Assembly (NCBI RefSeq): GCF_003073045.1 | Contig: NC_037597.1 | Coordinates: 8,901,217-8,965,216, forward strand | Direction: 5' to 3' | Source of the DNA: Pomacea canaliculata | Lineage: Eukaryota; Mollusca; Gastropoda; Architaenioglossa; Ampullariidae | Length of the DNA stretch: 64,000 nt | In this document: piece by piece, positions 26,198-38,488 of the stretch | Layout of the letters: each line of letters opens with the position of its first letter | Numbering within the stretch: the stretch's first letter is position 1 | Program-made: the position numbers and the translations under genes | The notes under the pieces: model-generated | What the model saw: only the letters and a program-made list of their open reading frames with translations | Told to the model about the DNA's origin: nothing | The model's database searches: none

Positions 26198-29100
26198 TTA
26201 TTATTATTAAAATTCTTCATACAGTAATGCCGAAACTGTTAGTTGTCTGTTTCTACAAATTCAGTGATTGGAAAAGTAGAAGCTTCTTACCTTAGCTCCT
26301 GCTGCACCCTGAAATTTTTCGAGAGCAGGGTAAAAGGTTCGAGCCAAAAGGTCAAACAAAATTTTTTTCTGAAAAGAGTAAAAAGAAGTTAGCTCGTTGC
26401 AAGCAGCTTGAATCTAATACTTGCTCACAGAACATCAATTTTTCCTGATTTCAGAAACAAATCACTCAGAGACCTCGAGCTTACACAGTCGAAATGTTGT
26501 GTTTGCCTTTCTGTTTCCACACCGTGTACCAGTGAGTTATAATTTTTGTTGTTTTTGGGGGGTTTGTGGGTTTTATCTTTTAACTACACCGCATATTGCT
26601 TTCTGATAAACTTCATAATGAATCCTATTACAATGACTCATTAACAACATATAAGCATTTAAAAGTATTTATGTGGCGCAAGGAGAGCTAAGTAAAAGAC
26701 AAATGTGACAGGTGAAGCAACTACATTTGGATGTAAACGTCTGGAAGGGGGACGAACTAGCCAAGGCCTTTCCTTTATCAGTGCCCGTGCATTCATCACT
26801 GGATGGAAACGTAAAAGGAAACAGAGACAGGTATCAGCGTCTTTCCCTGCAACTGCCAGTCCCAGGTGATGGCAACAACGGCTCTGCTGTCGGTGTGAAG
26901 GTTGGTGGAGGCTAGGTTTGTTCTCACCTGAGAATTCATAGGAGAAAGAGGTCTTTATAGCTATTTGTGTAATTTTGTGTAAGTTGTGTGTATGTGTATG
27001 AGCGCGCGCGTGAAAAAAAAGAGATAGGAAAGTAATTTTTTTGCAATCAGGATTTGCGTCAGTAATAGAAATCTGTGTTTCAGAATAAGTTTTGACGATG
27101 CATTAATTCTCATTGTGCAAGGTTCGTTGCTACTTTATGATAAATACTGTTTGTCACGTTGTTGTACGTGCTGTTTATTACGCGTGTTAGTTTGTGTTAC
27201 GTGCACGAGCTCATGGCGTGTGTAGTTGAGGCGCATGCGCAGTGTCACAGACAACACATGCACGTGTCATGTCTGTAGGTGTTGTGCCAGACGGACTTCT
27301 TCGGATCTCGGTGTGAAACTCGCTGCACTGACACAGACAGGTACGCATGCGACTGGACAGGCCGCCGGCTGTGTCACAAGGGCTGGTTGGGGGACAGGTG
27401 TGACATACCATCAGGTACTTTGCTTTTTGTCTCTTCTCTCTGTCTCTCACTCTCTCTCACACACACACGGAGAAGTGATTGCTTGACTAGAAGTTGAGGA
27501 TTTGAATGTGACACCCTACGATCATTACTATATTTTTTTTTATTTATACAATACTTTTGACTCAGTTGACCACATTTTTGTTCTTGCGTTTTTTTTATTC
27601 TGCATGATGATTTCAAACTTTTGCATTCATTGCTAACGTCCACTATTATCATCAAACATCAAATATCCACCATTACACTCATTTTCTGACATCGTCAATC
27701 TATTTCTGAACCCTATACCTATCTTTGAGCTTTCAGCTTGTGATGTCGTTTGCTGTCATTTAACATCATCACTGAAGGTCTCAATAATCCAGACGCAATG
27801 TTGCCTCTCTTGGCACACGTGCCCCGGCTCAGACACAAATAATTATGACATTTTCTGTGGAAAACCCATGTGGTTGCAGGCAAAGTTGCTAACGACACCC
27901 TACAACCAGGAAGGCTTGAAAGGATTGACAGGGAGAAGCGACAGACTAACACAAGCGCCATTTTTGTCAGTAAGTCTTCGCACATACACTCAAAGTCTTG
28001 TCTTTCTTTAACAAGTCATGATTGGGCGAAGACGCTTACTACAGTTGTCCTTCTGTCCATCAGCATGTTTGAACAGCTACGGAATCCGTTTAACAAAAGC
28101 TTTTCATTTACATGGAGGAGCTGTAATAACTCATATCAACAGCTCCATTTTTCATTGGCTGTCCAACATACCAGAGATCATAAAACGGTGTCCTGCTTTT
28201 TTTTTCTTCCTTGCTAAGTTCGTGCAATAATTTGTTTACATTTTTTCAAGCAAGCAAATAAAATGGTATGACGTAAAGGTATCCTAGGACCAAAGAAACA
28301 ATTTAACGAATTTCAATGATTCTAACCAGGAGTGACCTGTTAAGACAGCACAGAGACCTGACGACTTTTAAATTCTGTTATTGTTTGTATAAGATAAACA
28401 ACATTATGCTATTTCTCATGTCTTAGAAAAGGTACTCAGAGCTGTTATGCAGGACTAGTTGTATTACCATAATCTGGCCTTAGTTGCTGGCTCGGCGGAA
28501 AACACCAATTCTTCCACCCTCCCCCACCCCACTCACTCTTGTTGTAATTAGAGATATCAGTTTACTCAAGTGCATGCTCTCACAGATCCATGCAACGATG
28601 CACCTTGTAAAAATGGCGGGACGTGCTTCCTACTAACAGTAGAACCACCCACATTCCAGTGCAGCTGCAACCCCGGGTATACTGGGGACTTCTGCGAAAA
28701 AGGTATGTTGGTCTTGACACTTTGTTGTTACTTGACAACACATAATCTGTGACTTTATGTATGTATAAAACTGATCGATGATACAAGATGCCTATAATTA
28801 TGATGCTCAAGAAAAGCACAGGGTCGCAGTCTTCTGAGACATAATTATTGTTGTGGGCAGGCATTGACGAGTGTGCAAGCGGGCCATGTCGCAACGGTCG
28901 TTGCATTGACAACATCGGCTTCTACCGTTGTGCTTGTGACTTCGGCTTCACTGGCCTCTACTGCAGCATCGGTATGATGATGATGTAGACAACACACACT
29001 CACTAAGCAAGTCGCTAACTCGCTAAACGAATACGTCACTGACAAAAACTAAGCACAGAGTGTATGGGGCTATACACAGTATACATAGATAATCATTTCA

Positions 29101-32100
29101 AGCGTTTAAACTGTCTAATGAGGTTATAAGATGGAGAAAAGATGCGTCGCTCTTGCGGAAGTTCATCTATGAGACTATAGTTTTCCACTTGCAGATGTCG
29201 ACGAATGCGCGGTGAATCCCTGTGAGAACGGTGGCACGTGCAGTCAGGGTCCCCCGGGAACCTTCGAGTGCACCTGTCCCGTTGGCTTCGCCGGCCTGCA
29301 GTGCGAGACAGACATCAACGAGTGTTTGGCTCTCAGCCCCTGCCAGAACGAAGGGACCTGTCAACAAGGGCCACCCGGACAGTACATCTGTATTTGTCCA
29401 CCCGGCTTCACAGGTACGCCTCTACCCGGCGTCTCCGTAGCTGAGTGTATGTAAGGTCGTTGCCCGCTGTTACCATAGCGGGGTCTGTTCTACGATTCTG
29501 CCAGTAAACAGAAAGTTTACTTGGTCCTGTATATGGTAAACAATAAGATAACATGAAATAAACTATTACAAAATCTGTAATGATGATTAAACAATGATTC
29601 ACACAAAAACGATGCAAGTAATAAGCTTATTAAACAACTGCTTTTCTGTGTCGCTTATTAAACACAGACCTTTGGCATCTTCCGTCCCTTTCCACCCACC
29701 CCAACCAAGTTCTGACCATTAAAAAAAAAATTGAGTGCTTGTGTGACAAACAAAGCAATAAAGTTAGTATGAGTACTGTATGATCCACTTCCTGTTGTAC
29801 TGCTCGTGTACCTGCCCAGGTGTGAACTGCGAGACTGATGTCAACGAGTGCGCCAGTCGCCCATGCCAGAATGGCGGACTGTGTCAGGAGAACGGGCCGG
29901 CCAGCTTCACCTGCCAGTGCCCTCAGGGCTACGAGGGCAACGTGTGTCAGTTCGAGGTGCTGGCGTGCGCACCCATCAACCCCTGCGTCAGGGGCACGTG
30001 CCAAGAGCTGGGTCGCGGAGCCTACAGGTGCAACTGCAGACCCGGCTACACCGGCAAAAACTGCGACGTGGACATCGATGAGTGCCAGTCGCAGCCTTGT
30101 CTCAATGGAGGCTCTTGCTCCAACGGCCCCCCGGGCTCTTACATTTGTCAGTGCCCCGTTGGTGAGTGCGGCGGGGGGGCAGGGGTGACGTGGTGCACAA
30201 ACCGTTTTCACTGCTCAGTGTCAGAAAAAAAATGTTGCTTTAAGTTTCTTGCTGTGAGGTATAAAGATGAGGAGGATGGGGTGGAGGGCACTAATTTAGA
30301 GTTTGGGTGATAAGATAACCAGAATAGTAGAACATATGAAATGTTGGACACGTGTCTCAAGATCAAACTGCTAAATGTCGCAGACAATATACATATCAAG
30401 ACAAACTGTTAGATGACTGATATACCGGGTATCTTAAGACAAGATATAAAATTCTTTTTTTTTCTCTCTTAGATGAGCACAGACTGTCATATCTTCATTT
30501 CAGTTATTATCTCAAAAACATGAAAGGAAATTCTAAAGATATGTATAGGATGGATATATAAATATATACATGGGAATTATTAGTCCACATACCTAAATAC
30601 TTGTACACACACTCACGTACAGTAATACATACCAACTAATACACTTTCACCTAATTCTCTCTCAATTGCACTCTCACCTGACGTACTTCATTTCAGTCAC
30701 ATCAAACCTAGTTCGTTGTATTTATATATAAGTAAATAACGTGGGTGCAGGTTTCTCGGGCGGCAGATGCGACGTGGACATCGACGAGTGCGCCATCCTC
30801 ACCCCATGCGCCAACCGCGCGACGTGCGTGCAGGACGTACCCGGCAAGTACCGCTGCATCTGCGCCACGGGGTACACTGGCCCGCGCTGCCAGGAGGACA
30901 TCGACGAGTGTCTGTCCCAGCCCTGCGCCAACGGCGGCACCTGCACCCAGGGTCGGGTGGCGGGTACGTTCAGCTGCGCCTGCCGCGCGGGCTTCACCGG
31001 GCCCACCTGCGATGGGGCGTTGGACCTGTGTGCGAGGTCGCCGTGTCAGAACAAGGGTCAGTGCAACCAGCTGCTACCAGGCACCTACAGCTGCGTCTGT
31101 CCACCTGGCTTCAGAGGTATAGTTCTTCCTTGTGTGTGACGTCAAAAAAAAAAAACCACAAAAAACAACAACAACAACAAAAAACTGGACTAATAATCAT
31201 TGGGTACAGTCCTGGTCTATATGAACTACAGTCCATTGGAATACTAACCTTAAGTAAGAATAGCATCTTTTGTCACATTAATGTTGGAAACATTGAAAAC
31301 TAACGTTGAATAAATATGCTAACGATATTGTGAGAAAATGAACAACAACATTTCACGCTCAAAGTTGTGTTTGCTGTCCAGGGCGGAACTGCGAAGAAGA
31401 CATCAGTGAGTGTGCCTCCCAGCCGTGCAGAAACGGAGGCACGTGCAGTGAACCTGTCCCAGGCACCTTCTCCTGCGCATGTCTCAAGGGGTAACTCGAC
31501 AAACATCTCAGGCGCATCGCGGTCGTTGTCATCGATATCATCAATAACAGCCACTTAAAAGGATGACATTTACTGTGTCATCGGTCGTGTGTTATTTTTA
31601 GTCTTTCGTTAGAAAACACTCTTCATTGTTAGCCTTTATAACCCAGGATTTACTCCGTGACAAGCCAGGTGTTGATGCACTGGGTTTGTCGCATTGTTGT
31701 TTTTAGACTTTCTTCAGATGAGGCTTTTCATTTAAATCCAGTTTGTGTCGGTTGTATCAGTCTTAAGGGGATAAGTTCTAGTCTTTCCAAGTGTGACCAG
31801 TGTCACTGGTTGACTGTTGCAGTTTCACCGGCGCCCAGTGTGCCGAGGACATCAATGAATGCTTGAGTAACCCTTGTCGGAACGGCGGCACGTGCTCACA
31901 GGGACCTCCCGGGAATTACACCTGCGCATGCGCAAACGGTTTCGCAGGCAGCACGTGCGAGCAGGACATAGATGAGTGCGCTAGCCGGCCGTGTCACAAC
32001 GCAGGCATCTGCATCCAACCGTACCCCGGAATCTTTCAGTGCAACTGTACCCAAGGTGAAAGTCTATGTCGTTTTTTAGCCTGTTGGTGTCCTTTTCTCA

Positions 32101-35100
32101 CCTGTCGCATACGGTTGAGGTTTTTATTTGTCTGTTTCCTCCACCCCTAAAGTTTTCCTGTTGATCCTCAAAAAGCTGCCCAGTCTAACATTTTTTTTTT
32201 AAATTCGGGTGGGGATGAAATACCCGGATGCAGGGTTCCGTGGCCGAGTGTGCGAGACGGTGGTTGACCCTTGCCTCTCTCAGCCTTGCCGTAACGGTGG
32301 CACGTGCAACACGCTGGACGGAGGTAGCTACAGTTGCACCTGTCCCCTGGGGACATCCGGCCTGCGCTGTGAGGAGGATATTAACGAGTGCGAGAGCCGG
32401 CCATGCAAGAACGGGGGCCAGTGTTCGCAGCCTGCCCTGGGGACCTTCCGCTGCACGTGCGAAGCTGGCTACACTGGGTCAACATGCGGTGTGGGTACGT
32501 ACGTAGGTAGACATACGATGAGCCCAAACTTTAATAATATAACTTTTAAACTTTAATAAAGGTCAAGAGGAGGGAGCGATTTTATGTTACTTGCTCTTAT
32601 CACCAGCAGTATCAACAACTAGAACTAGAAGATCCCATTGTGTATCTTTTGGTAGGCCGAAATGAAATCGCGCGCACATACACACGTTCACACCCACCCA
32701 CACATTCTCTCTCTCACACACATTCTCTCTCTCTCTCACACACACATTCTTTACCCAGATTTTTATGATTGCTATGATGGAGACATGTTAGCCGTGTGAG
32801 CAGTGGCACGCGCCACTCTGTACAAGTAATTTGTTCACTCTTTACAAGGGAGCTGTTGACGATGCAATAATAAATCAACTTCTGATGAGTTTAAAAGTAT
32901 TGTTCATACAGGCAGACATATAAAATGATATCCTTCGATATTTTTCTCTTGTAAAAACACAGTTATAGCTTCAGATATAGTGTGTACCTGATTTTTTTTT
33001 TTTTTTATCACTATACTTGAGATTTGCGTGCGCCAAGTGTTTTCATGATCTGGGTCGCAGATATCAACGAGTGTGCTGCACAACCGTGCGCCAACAACGG
33101 TACCTGTCGCGAGGGTCCTCCAGCTACATACTCTTGCACATGCGCACCGGGCTGGCAGGGCTTAAACTGCACAGAGGGTGAGTGGCTAGCAGGCGTCAAA
33201 CGTCAAACGTCGCTCATCACATAAACTAAACCCTGACGGCTACAGAGAGAAACTGAATGTCCCCCCCCACACACACACCTCACTGCCCCACCGAGTGCTA
33301 TACTTTACTGATGCCACTCTCTGCTTCCAGTTTAATTTAACATGGACTTGCACAAAGTCTACGTAACAGAAAATAAGGGTGAAAGTTGAGCTGTCTGCTT
33401 AAATGAAGGATGATAATGATAATGTTGACAATCATGGATACCATGCGACGATGCAAACAATAAATGGATAAAGGCACAATTTATTGTCATTCCAAAACTT
33501 CCGAGGAAAGCGAATGGAAATGAAGTCTGTCCCTTTACTTGTAGATGTGGACGAGTGCGCGTCGTCACCCTGTCAGAATGGCGGCACCTGTGAGCAGCCA
33601 GAGCCCGCAGTGTTCAGCTGTTCATGTCTGGAGGGCTTTCTGGGAGACAGATGTCAGCAAGGTAAGTCCTCTTCTTCCCTGCGAATTGTCCACACGATTT
33701 CGCCTGCAAGCTTGACTTCTTTTGTCGCTTTATCGAGTATTGTGCGTTCCATGGTTACACTGAAGTACATGTCTCTGACGGTCTTCCAGTGACAATAGAT
33801 GGTTGAGGTTCGACTCCAAATACCAAATAATTGAATAGTTTTACTCTGCAGTGTCAGCGAGCTGTTGCAAAAAATGTTAATGGATAAATAGGTACAGTCT
33901 GTAACTAAAGCCATGTTTTCATTGCAGAAAAACTTTGTCACAACAAATGCAAAAATGGTGGTACATGTCAAGTAAGTTATTCCAGTAATTAGTTCTATTA
34001 ACCTATATAATATCTTTACTATTTACTAATATTTATGGTATTATCAAAATGCCAATAAATGTGTGATAAGCACACAGAGAGGTTATTTGTCTGAACATAT
34101 ATTCAGTCAGTCGTCCCTTGACCGGCACCTGTCGTTGGGTGTGTGGGTGGAAACATGGATAGACTACTTTATGAAAAGATACTATGTTATGACAAATAAA
34201 AATTAAAAAACAAAAAACAACTAAAGGGTGAAAAAAGCATGAAAAAAAAGCTTGGACAAACTGTGCACTTGAGCCAACATTGTCCTGTTGTAGACAGAGG
34301 GATCGATGAAACTGCCATAAATTCTCATAGGCAATGGCTGTTGCTCAATTCCTGTGCCTTGCACACATGCTTTCTACATTCTAACATGCCAAGTAATATG
34401 GCATGCAGGAGCTGTCTGGTGTGGATTACATCTGCATGTGTCCTCTGGGCTTTACTGGGCGCAACTGTGAGGTCAACATTGACGAGTGCAGCAGCAACCC
34501 CTGTCGTCAGCTGGGAGTGTGTATTGATGGAGTCAACAGTTACACCTGTGCTTGCATGAAAGGTACACAACAAGATCTTTAAGTGTTGCCCCACTCCTCC
34601 ACCTTCATCTTTTTATACCATATTACATGATGATACTCAAACATTAAAATTTAGAAACTGTGAAGACTCATTTTCTGACATCAGGGATGATCATCTTTCA
34701 CTAGAAATGCTGATCAATGTACCTTTTCACAGTTTTACAGTAAAACAGTGGCAATAAAGATTGCAGTAGTGATTTTCTTATAACTAAGTTAAAACTGCCT
34801 TGGTTATAACTAAACGCACCAATCCAAAAAACTACCTTCAAAAATGTCACAAAAGATAACAGCTTAGAAATACATGTGATCTGCTGCTTACATGTGATAC
34901 ATTTGATAGCGTCTTTTCCCACAGAGCTCACAACACCCATACATCAAGTTTGTACACGGACACACACAATAAGCAGGAATCATTTATACCTTACAATTAT
35001 GTGCATACACTCTCATATATAGCATAGACATACACAAACATGTGTACCATCCAGAGGAGGAATATCAAAGGTGAGATCAGAACCCACAACACCTGACAGG

Positions 35101-36810
35101 CGCAAATGTGGGTATGCTCACCTGGGTTTTTTATTTTTGAAATGTTGTAATATTTAGCAAGTATTCACATGGCATCAAAGTCTCTTGTCATCTGCAGGTA
35201 CTTCAGGATCTTTTTGTGAAGTGAACGTGGACAACTGTAATCCTAACCCTTGCATTGGTAATGTTCGCTGTGTTGACTGGACGGACGACTTCTACTGCAT
35301 GTGTCCTAATGGTACTGCTGGAAAAATCTGCAGTAAGTGTAGTTGTTTTCTTAACGCACTTAAAAAGTAAGTGTGCAAGTACATCACATGTATCTGTTAC
35401 ATATATTACCACACGAAACTTTTGAAAGGACATTATCGGATACTCTCTGATCACCATTAAAGTATAAAAAGACTAGCAAAAGTACTAATACCAAACATTT
35501 TATCGACAGTTAAACAGCAATGGAATGTATTTTTGCACATCTGTGTTTTAATGCAAATGGATGAAAAAGAAATTGGTTAAAAAGAGATAAAGTGTTTCTG
35601 AAAAAAACTGCCTATGGAAATGTTACAGATGTGTCATCACCAGATACATTGTACATATCCTGCACCAACAACCCCTGTTTGAATGGTGGTGCATGTTGGC
35701 GAAACAGAGATGGAACTACTCGTTGTGACTGTGCAAAGGGTGAGGAAGAACAAATTTTGTATTCATGCAGCAGTCAACTTGAATACCTTTGGCTATACTT
35801 CCTGTAATTCTGAGGATTATGGGGAAACCTGTAAATACAAAACTGTAGAACACAAATATGTACCTTTCCAAAACCACTGTTACTGATTTAAAGTAGGTTA
35901 TTCTGTGGTACCTATTTGTATGTACTTAAAATATATTCAGCTGTAGCGTTAATTTAAAGGCTGTGCAGACAGAAAGAAGGATAAGTCTAAAAAAGACAAA
36001 ATGAGAGGAACACTCTATGTATCTGTAATATGAACATTCAAAGATCTCTACACCTGTGTTTTTTTATTTTATAAAGTATTGCTGACATGTGCAGGATTCA
36101 CAGGCACACAGTGTGAGAGGAACATAGATGACTGCAAGCCAGGGTTGTGCAAGGCTGGTGCACGATGCACTGACTGGATCGATGACTTCTATTGTCATTG
36201 TCCTCCAAAAACATATGGCAAAACTTGTGGTGGGTGTCTGTCTCTATAGTCTAGCTAAAAGTGCACAGCTTTTTAAATCCTTTGCATTTATTTTCATTAC
36301 CAAATAATTGGAAGTAATCAAGATTATGTTTATACTTATGAAAAAGGAAAACAAGAAAAATATTTAGCAGCCTACAAAAAAAAAAAGTGGAAGCTTGCAG
36401 ACAAATTCTGTTATGCCTTTGTGACTTGAAATAAACTATAAACAATCACAATTTTTAAAGAGAAAATAGAAGATTGAATTTTACTCTTTTTTGAATCTTT
36501 CAGTGTTAATGTTTGCTTAGGAAACTGATGGATATTTTATGTTGCAGGGGACAATACAACAGTAACCACATTTACTACACAGGAACCTCAGGTGGCTATA
36601 CTACCTGGTGGATATGGCATTGATGCCACATTCTTAGCTGTCCTCTTAGGAATCCTTATTGGCCTTGGCATCATCATACTCATTGCATCTGCAGTGAGAT
36701 TTTGGTTTCGACGTGGGCAGCCTCGTGATTTCTGTTTTGCCCTAAGAGGCCACTTCTACCGTCCATTTTATGACTGGAATGAAACTACTTTCACTTCTGA
36801 GCGCTACTGA
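24713..36810 (+). CDS. Notch DSL-family ligand with about 22 EGF repeats
   Basis: Twenty exons: 24713-24944, 26455-26531, 26712-26900, 27279-27414, 28586-28702, 28861-28971, 29195-29413, 29820-30161, 30751-31116, 31382-31490, 31823-32055, 32234-32494, 33061-33177, 33545-33661, 33928-33971, 34409-34562, 35198-35332, 35629-35739, 36095-36229 and 36548-36810. All join in frame to about 1155 residues. Order: signal peptide, MNNL region (exons 1-3), DSL domain (exon 4: [14 protein letters not shown]... HKGWLGDRC), about 22 EGF repeats, many calcium-binding (DIDEC, DVNEC), a transmembrane helix ([20 protein letters not shown]) and a tail of about 33 residues ending SERY. The late repeats contain DDFYC as in Jagged/Serrate, but there is no von Willebrand C region. 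It should be a surface ligand or modulator of Notch. The DSL loop is short and the tail lacks lysine. Orthology to Delta or Serrate is unclear. Confidence 0.87.
26111..26208. repeat. Compound (ATT)n(AGT)n(ATT)n microsatellite
   Basis: About 100 bases of triplets in the first-half introns of the DSL-ligand gene: ATT units, then a long AGT run, then four ATT units. The long open frames across it are artefacts. Confidence 0.95.
32684..32752. repeat. CA/CT-rich microsatellite
   Basis: Interleaved CACACA and CTCTCT runs with repeated CACATTCTCTCTCT blocks, in an intron of the DSL-ligand gene. Confidence 0.85.
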
Positions 36811-36815
36811 ATAAA
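36810..36815 (+). promoter_or_regulatory. AATAAA overlapping the DSL-ligand stop codon
   Basis: The hexamer starts on the last base of the TGA stop. Further AATAAA hexamers at 36932 and 37214 are more usual positions for 3' end formation. Confidence 0.35.
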
Positions 36816-38488
36816 GTGTGGATTTCAGTGTACAGTCCTCTTAAACAACAGCATGTACTCAACGAGAACAACAACAAATGAAGGTGTATAAAGTCTTCTA
36901 TAACATTGACACTTCAGAAGGCAACAAGCAGAATAAAGGTGTATAGGCAGAAGCACAGTCCCACATAACCATCCATGAAGTAGTACACTATTTGTGCTGC
37001 TGTCTTGCGTAAAAAAGCAGAAATGAAGGAAAAAATTCCCATGCTCATATTTATAAATATAATGGAAAGCGTAGTGATTTGCTCTTTGTTTCTAGACACC
37101 TTTGTTCTTTTTTAAAAACTTGCACTTTATGGCTCTCTGAGCTGCTGGTTACAAAGTGTTCTTCAGATATTTATGGCAGCACACTAAAGGACTGAGCTTG
37201 CTATAGCACATGTAATAAAAGTCATGTTGTAAATCTCAAAGGTTCATTGTGAACTGAATCTTGGTGCTCCAGGAGACATGTGGAAAGGTCATGGGATGGG
37301 GAAGGGAAAAGCACAACATTCTTGTCTCCTTAAAGTGTACCCCATTCATGCACAGACAAGAGAAAAAAATTGCATACACATGCTTTATATCACAAGGTTT
37401 CCAAAAAATACTGATTGCAAGCACAGCTCTTTTTTGCTCTACACACTACCCATATATATATATCAGTACATATATAATAGGAAAGTGTTTAGATTTATAA
37501 ATAAGCAAACTTTGCCATCACAGTCTTGTGTTATGCAATGTTTTTACAAAGCATGATCTTAACTTTTTATTATATCAAACTTGCATTAGATGTATTATGA
37601 AATTTTGTTCTTGCAATGCTTTTTATGTCAAATATTGCACTTCGTAAGACACTTTTGTTACATTTCCACTGTATTTTATCCATGTTCAATTTTGAAAAAG
37701 AATATTACAAGTTGAAAATAGCCTTAGGATTTTTTTTCTCTCATAAAGAAAAAGTTTCATCTATATTTTTTCATGGTTATCATTAGACATTATGACCTAC
37801 AAAAAGGGATGATTAGGAAGGCTATTACTATTATTGAATACAACTTTGAAGATATTAACATGAGATCTTGTAGTCATATTTGGAAAGTAAAAAAATTGCA
37901 ATATGAATATTTACTGACATGCAAAATATTTAATCAAATTAAATTTGTAAGATAATCTCTGTAGCCAAAACAGCATCCATATTTACATAACAGATTTTAT
38001 TTGTTCTGCTGTGGATTGCACTGAAATTGTTTTAGTTGTTCATTCTTAAGCCATGTAAAAATATTACAATACTTTTGTAAGAATGTGATGAAAGTGTATG
38101 TAAACTTTTTACAATCAGCTTATGTGTGTGTGGATTACCTTGGTTGTAGATGTTGGGAAATGGGGGCATCTTCATGTGCACAGACATGCAACTACTTATT
38201 GCAAATGTTTGATTAAAAATACACACGCACACATATATATATATACAAACCAACAACCAAAAAAATGATCAACCTTTCTACTGAAAAAAGTGAAGCAATG
38301 TTTTACAATCAATTTGTGTATTCTGAAGCACTTGTATAACCCATTCATCAGGTTGAATCCCCATAATGTAATACATGTTATGAACCATTTAACAAAACAT
38401 GAGAAAATGCCATTTACTTTCACCTTTGAAATCTGTGGTACAAGTCAAAGATGAAAACAGTTTATCAACAAAATTATCTGTCATGCTG
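36811..38488. other. Convergent 3' ends of the DSL-ligand and AVEN genes
   Basis: No coding homology. Plus-strand AATAAA at 36932 and 37214 serve the ligand gene. TTTATT at 37996-38001 gives a minus-strand AATAAA about 490 bases past the AVEN stop. The 3' UTRs may come close or overlap. Confidence 0.45.

Noticed and set aside
25960-26295. Poly-Asn/Thr and poly-Ser/Ile frames
   Set aside because: Produced by the triplet microsatellite, not a gene.
29630-30211. 193-codon minus-strand frame
   Set aside because: Antisense shadow of the GC-rich EGF exon 29820-30161; its alanine/valine/threonine-rich composition is the usual reverse complement of EGF codons.
33805-33830. tRNA B-box-like GGTTCGACTCC
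   Set aside because: No A box, acceptor stem or anticodon arm at the right spacing; a chance match.
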